DNA from: Chromatiaceae bacterium
GTDB taxonomy: Bacteria; Pseudomonadota; Gammaproteobacteria; Chromatiales; Chromatiaceae
DNA: 44,517 nt
Direction: 5' to 3'
NCBI GenBank assembly: GCA_025458165.1
Contig: JALOTB010000017.1
Coordinates: 1 to 44,517, forward strand
Within the stretch, counting starts at the first letter, position 1, and each line of letters starts with the position of its first letter. This document shows, piece after piece, positions 33,296 to 41,850 of this stretch. Both the position numbers and the translations under genes were made by a program. The notes below the pieces were generated by a model, which saw nothing but the letters and a program-made list of their open reading frames with translations, was not told where the DNA came from and searched no databases.

Positions 33296-35820
33296 CAGAA
33301 GAGGTCCAGTTGGTCCAAGAAGTCGTCCTGATCCTTGCGTCGGCCCTTCTTACCCTTCCCGGCGGACGGGCCGAAGGGCAGCGGCGGAAAATCGGGCAGA
33401 TCGTCGACGAAGTCGCCAAGCGACGCCGTGAGCATCTGGATCAGGCCCTTGCGGCCGACCTCTTGCTCGGCCTCCTTGATCTGCCGGCGTAGCTTAGGCG
33501 GCAGCCCGATCATGTCGAAGAAGCCGTCGAGACCCAGAGACTCGATCAGATTGGCGATGACCTCCGCTGGGCTGTCCGGCAGCCCGGCGGGCGGGCCGAA
33601 ACCGCGCGCCGGCCCGAAGAAGGGCGCGGCGATCTCGTTGACGATCTCGACGATGCGGTGCGCGGTGCGCATGTCGCCCTCGGCGCGGGCGCGCTCCATG
33701 GCGCGCTCCAGCCGGCCGATCTCGGTCTCGCTCACGTCCCAGTAGCGCTTGTCATGGCGGGCCTCGAAGGCGTGCAGCTCGAAGCGCGGCGACCCCGGCC
33801 AGCGTTTGAGGGCGGCCTTGGCGAAGTCGTGACGCGGGCCGTTCAGGTCGCAGCGGCGCAGGGTCTCACAGACCGACTCCGTCTCCTGGACCGACAGCTT
33901 CAGGTCCGCGGCGGCCCGCAGCGGTTTGTTCAGGAGGCCGGCGACCTCGCGCGACAGGCGCTCGCCGCGGTCGAGCTGGGCGCGCAACCGGGCGAGTAAG
34001 GCGAGCAGGTCCTCGCGCCCGGCCACTCGCGGGCGGGCGAGCCCCAGCTCCTTGAGCAGGGGCGCCGGGGCACGGCCGACGGCGGCGGCCTCCACGGCCA
34101 GGGCGAAGGCCCCCGCGAGTCCGCCGCCGAGACGCTCGGCGAGCCCACGCAGGGCCGCGAGTCCGGCGGCTTCCGCCTCGGCCAAGGTGGCGAAGGCCGA
34201 GGTCAGCTCGACCTGCTCGCGCATGGGCTCGTTCACCGCCCACTCGCCGGCCTGCGCCAGCTCCTTGCGCGCGAGATCGGCGCGCGAGCCGCGGATCTGC
34301 TTGCGGGCGTGCCTCACGTGGGCGTTGACCAGACGCTCGCGGGCACCCGTGTTGATCGGGTCCAGCTCCAGGATGCGCCGGGCGAGCCCCGCGGCCTTCT
34401 TGAAGGAGTCGGCGGAGAGGGCGACATCCAGCGCCGCGGTGAGCACACGGATGTCCTTGGGCCAGCGCGCGAGGGCCGGGTCAAGGACGCGGCGGGCCTC
34501 CTTGAGCACCTTGAAGTCGCGGTAGTAGGCAATCAGGCGCAGATGGGTGTCGACGTCGTCCGGGTCGTGGACCAGGCTCGCCTCGAGCAGCTCGGCCGCC
34601 GACTGATCGAGGAAGTCCGAGACCCCGGCGGCCGCAGCGCGCCGGAGCACGTCGGCCTTGGTATCCAGGCGACGCTGGACGAGCGCGAGGCGCAGGGCCG
34701 CGTCGCTCCCCGGTGCCGGCGTCCCGGCCTCGACAAGGTGGCGGGCGTAATCCCGCCAGGCGAGGTCGATTCCGGCGGGGTCCTGGCGCTGCTCGGCCTG
34801 CCAGGCCGTCACCAGGTGCTGCTCGGCGCGCGAGGCGCGCTTGGCGCCGGACTCCGGCAGCCAGGACAGACTGCGCGGCAAGTCGCCCACCAGCAGGCGC
34901 AAGGCCCGCGCCCGCGCCCAGGGCTCCCCGAGCCGGTCGCGATAGCGCTGCAGGAGCCGCAGCAGGGCCTGGGGTGAAGGCGCGGGACCGAGCCGAGCCG
35001 CCTCCAGGCACAGGGCCTGGCGCTCCGGGCCCCAGCCGCGGAGGGTCAGGGCAAAGCGGGCGGCCGCCTCGCCCGCGCCGGCGAGCCGGCCGAGCAGCTC
35101 CGGCTCAGGCGCCAGCGCGAGCTCGACCGCCCGCCGCAGGGGGGCGAAGGCGGAGTCCTCGCCGACACGCGCCAGCAGCCCCCCCGCCTCCTGCGGCTGC
35201 CCCGGCAGACGTTGGAGGGCCTTGAGGATGGCCACCCAATCCCGGTAGGGGGAGCGGAAGGGAATCGCTGCGAGGCTGGCCGCCAGGGCCTGGTCGTCGC
35301 CACGGCAATAGGCGGCCAGGGCCTCGCGCGCCGCGGCGCCCTGCACGACGATCGGGTCATCCGCTGCCAGGGCCTTGGCGACCTCGTCCTCGCCGGCCAG
35401 GAAGTGGGCGGCGAGCGCCTGCCCGATGGCGGCGAGGGTGGTGCTGTCCTCGCCGCGCCGGGCCTGACGATAGAGTGCCGCGGCGGCCGGGGCCTGCCCG
35501 AGCCGCAGCAGCAGCATGGCGTGTGCCGCCGACGGCGGCGCGGCCTCGCCGAGCTGGCGGCGGTTCTCCCAGATGACCAGCGCCTCCTTGAGCATGCCCT
35601 TCTCGGCGAGCTGCCCGGCTCGTCCGGCGTAGGCCGCGGCCAGCCCCTGCCGCGCATCGAGGGAGTCGCCGCGCTTGAGGAGGTCCTTGTAGGCCGAGAT
35701 GGCCTCGCGATACCGCCCAGCCGCTAGCTCATGCTGGGCCAGCGAGGGCAAGTCCAGGTTCGTGCGGGCGCCCTGGGCTGGGGCGTTGGGGGACGAACGC
35801 TTCTTCCGCTGCTTTTTCAT
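33295..35820 (-). CDS. TPR-repeat protein, first gene of the Hsp70 operon
   Basis: This 841-residue cytoplasmic protein is made almost entirely of helical repeats. TPR-like units are clear at the N-terminus (LAQHELAAGRYREAISAYKD, residues about 28-47, and the ALVIWENRRQLGEAAPPS region) and centrally (LRLIAYYRDFKVLKEARRVL). The C-terminal part has a Gly/Pro-rich stretch, FPPLPFGPSAGKGKKGRRK and a terminal DDFLDQLDLF. It starts with a Lys-rich MKKQRKKR. I chose ATG 35820 over the 110-codon longer frame, which reads through the promoter. Its end overlaps the J-like gene by one base. It probably binds clients or partners of this Hsp70. Confidence 0.82.
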   Translation of the reverse strand: MKKQRKKRSSPNAPAQGARTNLDLPSLAQHELAAGRYREAISAYKDLLKRGDSLDARQGLAAAYAGRAGQLAEKGMLKEALVIWENRRQLGEAAPPSAAHAMLLLRLGQAPAAAALYRQARRGEDSTTLAAIGQALAAHFLAGEDEVAKALAADDPIVVQGAAAREALAAYCRGDDQALAASLAAIPFRSPYRDWVAILKALQRLPGQPQEAGGLLARVGEDSAFAPLRRAVELALAPEPELLGRLAGAGEAAARFALTLRGWGPERQALCLEAARLGPAPSPQALLRLLQRYRDRLGEPWARARALRLLVGDLPRSLSWLPESGAKRASRAEQHLVTAWQAEQRQDPAGIDLAWRDYARHLVEAGTPAPGSDAALRLALVQRRLDTKADVLRRAAAAGVSDFLDQSAAELLEASLVHDPDDVDTHLRLIAYYRDFKVLKEARRVLDPALARWPKDIRVLTAALDVALSADSFKKAAGLARRILELDPINTGARERLVNAHVRHARKQIRGSRADLARKELAQAGEWAVNEPMREQVELTSAFATLAEAEAAGLAALRGLAERLGGGLAGAFALAVEAAAVGRAPAPLLKELGLARPRVAGREDLLALLARLRAQLDRGERLSREVAGLLNKPLRAAADLKLSVQETESVCETLRRCDLNGPRHDFAKAALKRWPGSPRFELHAFEARHDKRYWDVSETEIGRLERAMERARAEGDMRTAHRIVEIVNEIAAPFFGPARGFGPPAGLPDSPAEVIANLIESLGLDGFFDMIGLPPKLRRQIKEAEQEVGRKGLIQMLTASLGDFVDDLPDFPPLPFGPSAGKGKKGRRKDQDDFLDQLDLF

Positions 35821-35860
35821 GCGGTCGGGATGGCAATCCGTGGGGAGAGGCGATGGGGTC

Positions 35861-35892
35861 CGGGCCGGCGCCGGCCCGCGGTCGGGATTATA
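35861..35892 (-). promoter_or_regulatory. Promoter and palindromic operator candidate of the Hsp70 operon
   Basis: The minus strand has a perfect TATAAT (35892 to 35887), 66 bp before the TPR gene start. Ten bases further on is a perfect 18-bp palindrome, CGGGCCGGCGCCGGCCCG (35861-35878), lying at about +3 to +20. A direct repeat GCGGTCGGGAT occurs at 35821-35831 and 35878-35888. There is no good -35 element. The arrangement suggests a repressor site. Confidence 0.45.
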
Positions 35893-36429
35893 CCCATCGC
35901 GGCGCGGCCGGGGCGGAGGCGATGGCCCCCCTCGATTCTGGGTTCCACGTGGACGGCAGCCGATTCCGTCCAGCTTTGCCTCGGGAGCAGGCCCCGCTAT
36001 GGTCCGACCGCTGATCCTGGGTCTGGAGCCGACGAGATGACCGCACGCCCCCCAAGGCAAGCGGACCGACGAGGCGCTTCGGCCGTCGAGCCGAAGCTGG
36101 TCTAAGGGGAGCAGATCGCCCGCGCGGCGGGGAATGCGCTCGCGCGGCATTTCGCCGATTTCAATGCATCAGATGCTGTCATGCTGTTTCTCGGGCCTGG
36201 CGGTCAACTCACTGAATGAAGCGAAGCGGAAATCGCACTTTTCGCTTCGCGTCTTGAACAATCCCAGGGATGGGATTCTTCAAGGTCCCCATGAGACGCG
36301 CACCGGGGCAGCCCCGCAAACCGCATCCCCGGTGATAGACTCTCGGCGCCGAGGTCCCCTGCGCGTCAGGCGCCAGCGCCACCGCCCCATCCGCGTCCAA
36401 GGGGCCGAGGACCTGCTCCCCATCCCCCC
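35893..36429. other. Divergent intergenic region between Hsp70 and Mrp operons
   Basis: There is no gene in this stretch. It carries the upstream part of the Hsp70 promoter, two strong tandem hairpins (separate entry) and the unlocated promoter of the antiporter operon. I see no clear -35/-10 pair on the plus strand. Confidence 0.5.
36221..36283. repeat. Two tandem strong hairpins
   Basis: Hairpin 1: GCGAAGCG (36221-36228) with CGCTTCGC (36243-36250), extended inward by one G-T and three A-T pairs, 6-nt loop. Hairpin 2: TTGAA and AATCCCA (36254-36258, 36260-36266) with TGGGATT and TTCAA (36271-36277, 36279-36283), one C-C mismatch, GGGA loop. They are only 3 bp apart and lie in no gene. They could be part of a small RNA, a BIME-like repeat or a terminator pair. 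Confidence 0.5.
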
Positions 36430-36921
36430 GTGAGATCGACCGGCGTGGCACGCTCCGTCCTCTTCCTGGCCGTCCTCTACGCCTTTTGGCTCCTGCTCTC
36501 GGGCATGTACACCCCGTTCCTGATGGGGGCCGGGGCGGGTTGTGCCGTCGGCGTGCTACTCCTGGCCCGACGGATGGATCTGATCGACCGCGAGGGATTC
36601 CCCGTTCATCTCGCCTGGCGCACGCCCTTCTCGTACTGGCCCTGGCTGGTCAAGGAGATCCTCAAGTCCGGCTGGGATGTCGCCCGCCGGATCCTGGACC
36701 CCCGTCTGCCGATCTCGCCCACCCTGATCGAGATCCGGCCGTCTCAGCAGACCGATCTGGGGCTCGCGATCCACGCCAACTCGATCACCCTCACGCCCGG
36801 CACGATCACGGTCGAGGTCGGGCCCGGGCGGCTTCTGGTCCACGCCCTGACCCGCGAGGGCGCCGCCGGGCTCGCCGGCAGCGAGATGGACCGGCGCTGC
36901 GCCGAGCTGGAGCGTCCCTGA
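36430..36921 (+). CDS. mnhE: Mrp/Mnh antiporter subunit E
   Basis: This 163-residue membrane protein of the MnhE/MrpE family (PF01899) starts VLFLAVLYAFWLLLSGMYTP (about residues 11-30) with a second helix (LMGAGAGCAVGVLLLAR). TPFSYWPWLVKEILKSGWDV and ANSITLTPGTITVEVGPGRL, the family's hallmark, follow. It starts with GTG 36430; GTG 36445 is possible. It is the first gene of a nine-gene operon, in which all later genes follow closely or overlap. Confidence 0.9.
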   Translation: MRSTGVARSVLFLAVLYAFWLLLSGMYTPFLMGAGAGCAVGVLLLARRMDLIDREGFPVHLAWRTPFSYWPWLVKEILKSGWDVARRILDPRLPISPTLIEIRPSQQTDLGLAIHANSITLTPGTITVEVGPGRLLVHALTREGAAGLAGSEMDRRCAELERP

Positions 36922-36932
36922 GCGCGCCCGCC

Positions 36933-37208
36933 ATGCTCGCCGCCGCCACCCTCGCCCTGATCGTGACCGTCGCACTCGCCCTCGCCCGTGCCGCGCTCGG
37001 GCCCACGGTGTTCGACCGCCTGCAGGCGGTCAACACCATCGGCACCTGTGCCATGCTGCTGCTGGCCGTGATGGGGTTTCTCAACGGCCGGCCGGACTTC
37101 CTCGATCTCGCGCTGGTCTACGGCCTGCTCAACATAATCGGCGTGATCGCGGTGCTCCGGTTCCTGCGTCAGGGCGACCTCGGGGCCCCCGGGGTGCCGC
37201 GCCGATGA
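36933..37208 (+). CDS. mnhF: Mrp/Mnh antiporter subunit F
   Basis: This 91-residue protein has three membrane helices: AAATLALIVTVALALARAAL, TIGTCAMLLLAVMGFL and DLALVYGLLNIIGVIAVLRF. GPTVFDRLQAVN is the conserved cytoplasmic loop of MnhF/MrpF (PF04066). ATG 36933 is chosen. Its stop overlaps the next start (ATGA at 37205). It is 11 bp after subunit E. Confidence 0.9.
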   Translation: MLAAATLALIVTVALALARAALGPTVFDRLQAVNTIGTCAMLLLAVMGFLNGRPDFLDLALVYGLLNIIGVIAVLRFLRQGDLGAPGVPRR

Positions 37209-37534
37209 GCACCCTACTCGGCCTGCTCAGCGGGATCAGCCTGCTCATCGGGGCCTTCTTCTGCGTGGTCGGCGCGATCGGCCTGCTGCGCATGCCGGAT
37301 GTCTACACCCGCATGCAGGCGGCGAGCGTGATCGAGACCCTTGGGGCCGGGTTCATCCTGCTCGGGCTGCTGCTGCACGCCGGACTCAGCTTGGCCGCAG
37401 TCAAGCTGCTGATGATCGCGCTCCTGATCTTCTTCGCGAGCCCAACCGCGAGCCACGCCTTGGCGCGCTCGGCCCTGCTACGCGGGGTCAAGCCGGCGTT
37501 GGCCGATGGGGAGGAGGGGCCATCGAAACCCTGA
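37205..37534 (+). CDS. mnhG: Mrp/Mnh antiporter subunit G
   Basis: This 109-residue protein has three helices and the MnhG/MrpG (PF03334) signature: FFCVVGAIGLLRMPDVYTRM, then ASVIETLGAGFILLGLLLHA and LLMIALLIFFASPTASHALA. The ATG overlaps the stop of subunit F by four bases. It ends at 37534, past the likely initiation point of the fusion gene that follows, in a stretch where both frames are read. Confidence 0.92.
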   Translation: MSTLLGLLSGISLLIGAFFCVVGAIGLLRMPDVYTRMQAASVIETLGAGFILLGLLLHAGLSLAAVKLLMIALLIFFASPTASHALARSALLRGVKPALADGEEGPSKP

Positions 37535-38490
37535 TCGTCGATGTCCTGCTGGTGCTGATGGCGCTGGCCGTGGTGGTGCTGGCACGCACGCGCAACCTGT
37601 TCGCGGTGGTGGTGCTCTCCGGCCTCTACAGCTTTCTCATGGCCACGGTGCTCCTCGCGCTCGACGCCGTGGACGTGGCGATGACCGAGGCCGCGGTCGG
37701 GGCTGGGGTGTCGACGGTGCTGCTGCTCGGCGCCCTGCATCTCTGCAAGAGCGAGGAGGCCAAGCCCGCGCACCGCCCCTGGCTGCCGCTCGCGCTCGCC
37801 TCCGTCACCGCCCTGGTCCTGATCTACGGCGCCATGGGCCTGCCCGACTTCGCCGATCCGCAGGCACCGATCCACCAGCACGTCGTCCCCCGCTACCTGC
37901 AGAACGAGGTCGACGTGCCCAACGTGGTCACAGCCGTCCTCGCCAGCTTCCGCGGCTACGACACCCTGGGCGAGACTACCGTGGTCTTCACCGCCGGGGC
38001 CGGGATCATCGCCCTGCTGCGGCGGCCGGGTCGCCGGGCGAGGGTCGAGGAGGCCCCGCCGTGCGCCGACCTGCTGCTGCGGCTGATCGGCAAGCTGCTG
38101 ATCCCGTTCGTCCTGCTCTTCGCGCTCTATGTGCAGTTTCACGGCGACTACGGCCCGGGCGGCGGCTTTCAGGCCGGTGTGATCTTCGCCTCCGGCATCG
38201 TCTTCTATGCCCTGATCTTCGGCGTCGAGAACGCGCGCCGGGTCATGCCGGACCGGCTGGTCGAGCGCATGATCGCCGCCGGCGTTCTGCTGTATCTCGG
38301 GGTCGGGGTGGCGGGGCTGCTCCTCGGCGGCAACTTTCTCGACTACTTCGTCCTTGACCCCGACCCCGTCCACGGCCAGCACCGGGGGATCTTCTGGGTC
38401 GAGGTCGGGGTGCTGATCACCGTATGCGGGGTCATGCTCAAGATCTTCTACATGTTCGCCTCGCGCGGACGGGGCGAAGAGCGGGGATGA
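37522..38490 (+). CDS. MbhD-MbhE-MnhB fusion subunit of the antiporter
   Basis: This protein of about 322 residues joins three modules. An MbhD/DUF4040 domain has DVAMTEAAVGAGVSTVLLLG. An MbhE-like domain has ASFRGYDTLGETTVVFTAGA. An MnhB domain has IPFVLLFALYVQFHGDYGPG and GGFQAGVIFASGIVFYALIF. In classic Mrp, MbhD-MbhE form the C-terminus of MrpA, so this is that part fused to MrpB. GGGGAGGAGG lies just before an ATC codon at 37522 in frame, where MbhD proteins usually begin. The first canonical start is GTG 37552, which has no RBS and would cut the first helix. I give the ATC start as the more likely one. Confidence 0.8.
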   Translation: METLIVDVLLVLMALAVVVLARTRNLFAVVVLSGLYSFLMATVLLALDAVDVAMTEAAVGAGVSTVLLLGALHLCKSEEAKPAHRPWLPLALASVTALVLIYGAMGLPDFADPQAPIHQHVVPRYLQNEVDVPNVVTAVLASFRGYDTLGETTVVFTAGAGIIALLRRPGRRARVEEAPPCADLLLRLIGKLLIPFVLLFALYVQFHGDYGPGGGFQAGVIFASGIVFYALIFGVENARRVMPDRLVERMIAAGVLLYLGVGVAGLLLGGNFLDYFVLDPDPVHGQHRGIFWVEVGVLITVCGVMLKIFYMFASRGRGEERG

Positions 38491-38882
38491 TCGAGCACTT
38501 CAGCTACATCGTCACCGTCTTCCTGATGGTCGCCGGCCTCTATGTCGTGATCGCCCGCGGCAACCTGATCAAGAAGCTGGTCGGCCTCTCGATCTTCCAG
38601 ACCTCCGTGTATCTCCTCTACATCGCCCCGGGAAAGCTCATCGGTGGCACTGCACCCATCCTCGCGCCCCAGTATGGGATCTACTCCAACCCCCTGCCCC
38701 ATGTCCTGATCCTGACCGCGATCGTAGTGGGCATCGCCACCCTCGCCCTGGGGCTCGCGCTCGCGGTGCGCATCCGCGAGGTCTACGGCACCATCGAAGA
38801 GGACGAGATCCTCGCGCTCGACCACCAGGTCGAGGCGGCCCAAGAGCCAAGGGGGGAGCAGCGGGAGGAGAAGGGTGCATGA
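38487..38882 (+). CDS. mnhC: Mrp/Mnh antiporter subunit C (NuoK-like)
   Basis: This 131-residue protein with three helices is of the MnhC/NuoK type: SYIVTVFLMVAGLYVVIARG, LVGLSIFQTSVYLLYIAPG and VLILTAIVVGIATLALGLAL. The acidic helix ends follow (REVYGTIEEDEIL). NuoK-like subunits help couple ion transfer in Mrp and complex I. The ATG overlaps the previous stop (ATGA), and its own stop overlaps subunit D by four bases. Confidence 0.92.
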   Translation: MIEHFSYIVTVFLMVAGLYVVIARGNLIKKLVGLSIFQTSVYLLYIAPGKLIGGTAPILAPQYGIYSNPLPHVLILTAIVVGIATLALGLALAVRIREVYGTIEEDEILALDHQVEAAQEPRGEQREEKGA

Positions 38883-40393
38883 GCCTCTCGGCCCAGCTCC
38901 CCGCGCTCCAGGTCGTGCTGCCGCTGCTCTCGGCGCCGCTTGCGGTGCTGCTGCGCCGCGGGTGGCTGGCCTTCGCCGTGGTCACCGCCGCGGCCTGGGC
39001 GGCCTTCGCCATTGCCATCGGGCTCTGGCTGCAGGTCGACGCGCTGCCGAGCAATGGCGTGATCTCGTATCACATCGGGAGCTGGGCGCCGCCCTGGGGC
39101 ATCGAGTACCGCATCGACCGCCTAACAAGCTTCGTGCTGGTGCTCGTCTCCGGCATGGCCGCGCTGGTCTTGCCCTATAGCCGCGCCAGCATCGCCCGCG
39201 AGATCCCGCAAGAGTCCCACTACCTGTTCTACGCGATGCTCGGCCTGTGCCTGGCCGGGCTGCTCGGCATCACGATCACCGGTGACGCCTTCAACGTCTT
39301 CGTCTTCCTGGAGATCTCATCGCTCTCCGCCTACGTCCTGATCGCCCTCGGGCGCGACCGCCGCGCCTTGGCCGCGAGCTACCGCTACCTCATCATGGGA
39401 AGCATTGGGGCCACCTTCATCGTGATCGGCATCGGCTTCCTGTACCTGATGACCGGCACGCTGAACCTCGCGGACATGGCGGCGCGCATCGGCGCGATCG
39501 AGAGCTCGCGCCCGGTGCTGGCCGCGCTGGCCTTCCTCACCGTCGGCATCTCGCTCAAGCTCGCCCTCTTTCCGCTCCACCAGTGGCTGCCCAACGCCTA
39601 TACCTACGCCCCCTCGGCGGTCACCGCCTTCCTCGCCGCCACGGCGACCAAGGTCTCGGTGTATGTCCTGATCCGGTTCTATTTCTCGGTCTTCGGCGAC
39701 AGCCTGGTGTTCCACAAGCTGCCGCTGCCGCAGCTCATGCTCTGGCTCTCGCTGCTCGCCCTATTCGCGGCGAGCTTCATCGCGATCTTCCAGGACAACC
39801 TGAAGCGCCTCTTCGCCTATTCCAGCGTGGGGCAGATCGGCTACATCACCCTGGGCCTGTCCTTCGACTCGGTGAACGGCCTGACGGCCTCGATCGTCCA
39901 TCTCTTCAATCACGGGATCGCCAAGGCAGCGATCTTTCTCCTGATCGGCGCCCTGGTGGTAGGGATCGCCCGCCCGGGAGCGGCCCCGCCGGCGCCGACC
40001 TTCGACCGCCTCGCCGGGCTCGCCCGGCGTATGCCGCTGACCAGCTTCGGCATCGTCATCGCCGGGCTGTCGCTGATCGGGGTGCCGGGCACGGCCGGAT
40101 TCATCAGCAAGTGGTACCTGGTCCTGGCGGCCCTTGAGAAGGGCCAGCTCTGGCTCGTCGGGGCGATCCTGCTGAGCTCGCTGCTCGCGGTCGCCTACGT
40201 CTGGCGCTTCGTCGAGGCGGCCTATTTCCAGGCGCCGCCGCCCGGGCGTGAGCTCAAGCGCGAGGCGCCCCTGTCCCTGCTGATCCCGGCCTGGGTGCTG
40301 GTGCTCGCGAGCGTCTGGTTCGGACTCGACACCTCGCTCACCCTGGGCTCGGCGGTGGAGGTGGCCGAGGGACTGGTAAGGCACCGGCCGTGA
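38879..40393 (+). CDS. mnhD: Mrp/Mnh antiporter subunit D (first proton-channel subunit)
   Basis: This 504-residue, about 14-helix protein of the NuoL/M/N-MrpD family has FVFLEISSLSAYVLIALGRD with the key Glu, KLALFPLHQWLPNAYTYAPS with the TM7 Lys and following PLHxWLPxAh-like motif, and FAYSSVGQIGYITLGLSF. GVPGTAGFISKWYLVLAALE follows in the C-terminal half. It is the closest of the three copies to a classic MrpD. It overlaps neighbours by 4 bp each side. Confidence 0.92.
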   Translation: MSLSAQLPALQVVLPLLSAPLAVLLRRGWLAFAVVTAAAWAAFAIAIGLWLQVDALPSNGVISYHIGSWAPPWGIEYRIDRLTSFVLVLVSGMAALVLPYSRASIAREIPQESHYLFYAMLGLCLAGLLGITITGDAFNVFVFLEISSLSAYVLIALGRDRRALAASYRYLIMGSIGATFIVIGIGFLYLMTGTLNLADMAARIGAIESSRPVLAALAFLTVGISLKLALFPLHQWLPNAYTYAPSAVTAFLAATATKVSVYVLIRFYFSVFGDSLVFHKLPLPQLMLWLSLLALFAASFIAIFQDNLKRLFAYSSVGQIGYITLGLSFDSVNGLTASIVHLFNHGIAKAAIFLLIGALVVGIARPGAAPPAPTFDRLAGLARRMPLTSFGIVIAGLSLIGVPGTAGFISKWYLVLAALEKGQLWLVGAILLSSLLAVAYVWRFVEAAYFQAPPPGRELKREAPLSLLIPAWVLVLASVWFGLDTSLTLGSAVEVAEGLVRHRP

Positions 40394-41850
40394 GCGCCGA
40401 GACGCTGATCCTCACCGCCCTCCTGCTGCCGCTCGCCGGGGCCCTTGGAATCGCCCTCGCCGGCCGGGCGCCGACCCTGCGCGAGGGGATCACACTGACC
40501 ACCGCGGTCGCGCTCTTCGCCTGCGTCCTTCAGCTCCTCGACCCCGTGCTCGCCGGCGAACGGCCCGGGCTCACCCTGATCGAGCCCCTGCCCGGGCTGC
40601 CGATCGCCTTCCGCGTCGAGCCCTTGGGCATGCTCTTCGCCCTGGTCGCCTCGGGGCTGTGGATCGTCAATTCGATCTATTCCATCGGCTACCTGCGCGG
40701 CAACCGGGAGCGGCACCAGACCCGGTTCTACGTCTGCTTCGCACTCAGTCTCGCCGCAACCCTGGCCATTGCCTTTGCGGCCAACCTGCTGACGCTCTTC
40801 CTCTTCTACGAGGCGCTCACCCTCGTCACCTATCCGCTGGTGACCCACTCCGGGACCGACAAGGCGAGGCGTGCCGGCCGGACCTATCTCGCGATCCTGA
40901 TGGGGACCTCGGTGCTCTTCCTGCTGCCGGCGATCATCTACGTCTGGCACATCGCCGGCACCACGGACTTTCGGGCGGGCGGCATCCTGCCGGCCGAGAT
41001 GGACCAGGGCGACTTGGGCGTCCTGCTCGCGCTCTTCTTGTTCGGGACGGCCAAGGCCGCGCTCATGCCCTTCCACCGCTGGCTGCCCGCGGCCATGGTC
41101 GCCCCGACCCCGGTCTCGGCCCTGCTGCACGCGGTGGCGGTGGTCAAGGCCGGGGTGTTCACGGTGGTCAAGGTGATGGTCTACGTCTTCGGGCCCGAGC
41201 GTCTGGCCGGCGCCACCGACTGGCTGATCGCGCTCGCCGGCTTCACCATCCTCGCCGCCTCGCTGGTCGCGCTCTCTGCCGACAACCTGAAGCGCCGGCT
41301 CGCCTACTCGACGGTGAGCCAGCTCTCCTACGTCATCCTCGCCGCGGCCCTCCTGGCCCCGCTCTCGCTGGTCGCGGCCGCCCTGCACATCGCCACCCAT
41401 GCTCTCGGCAAGATCACCCTCTTCTTCGCCGCCGGGTCGATCTACACCGCGACCCACAAGACCGAGGTGAGCCAGCTCGACGGCATCGGCCGGCGCATGC
41501 CCTGGACCATGGCGGCCTTCGGCATCGGGGCGCTGTCGATGATCGGGCTGCCGCCCGCCGCCGGCTTCGTGAGCAAGTGGTTTCTGATCTCGGGGGTGAT
41601 GGACCAGGGACACTGGCTCGCCTTGGGGGTGATCCTGGCGAGCACCCTAATCAGCGCGGCGTATTTGCTCCCGGTGCTCTACCGCGCCTTCTTCCGGCCC
41701 TTGTCGGCCGAGGCCCTGGCCCATCCGCACGGGGAGGCGCCGCTGCCGATCGTCCTGGCGCTGACCCTGACCGCGGCCGGTACCCTGGCCCTGTTCTTGT
41801 TCCCCGGTGTGCCGCTTGAGCTGGCGCAGCAGATGCTGGTGACGCAATGA
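40390..41850 (+). CDS. Second proton-channel subunit (NuoL/MrpA-D-like)
   Basis: This 486-residue membrane protein of the proton-translocating NADH-dehydrogenase family has IVNSIYSIGYLRGNRERHQT, FLFYEALTLVTYPLVTHSGT with the TM5 Glu, and KAALMPFHRWLPAAMVAPTP (Lys and PFHxWLPxAM motif). RLAYSTVSQLSYVILAAALL and AALHIATHALGKITLFFAAG are the later half-channel helices. It resembles the N-terminal half of MrpA, or NuoL without the C-terminal arm helix. It lies between two other D-like copies, overlapping by 4 bp. Confidence 0.9.
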   Translation: MSAETLILTALLLPLAGALGIALAGRAPTLREGITLTTAVALFACVLQLLDPVLAGERPGLTLIEPLPGLPIAFRVEPLGMLFALVASGLWIVNSIYSIGYLRGNRERHQTRFYVCFALSLAATLAIAFAANLLTLFLFYEALTLVTYPLVTHSGTDKARRAGRTYLAILMGTSVLFLLPAIIYVWHIAGTTDFRAGGILPAEMDQGDLGVLLALFLFGTAKAALMPFHRWLPAAMVAPTPVSALLHAVAVVKAGVFTVVKVMVYVFGPERLAGATDWLIALAGFTILAASLVALSADNLKRRLAYSTVSQLSYVILAAALLAPLSLVAAALHIATHALGKITLFFAAGSIYTATHKTEVSQLDGIGRRMPWTMAAFGIGALSMIGLPPAAGFVSKWFLISGVMDQGHWLALGVILASTLISAAYLLPVLYRAFFRPLSAEALAHPHGEAPLPIVLALTLTAAGTLALFLFPGVPLELAQQMLVTQ

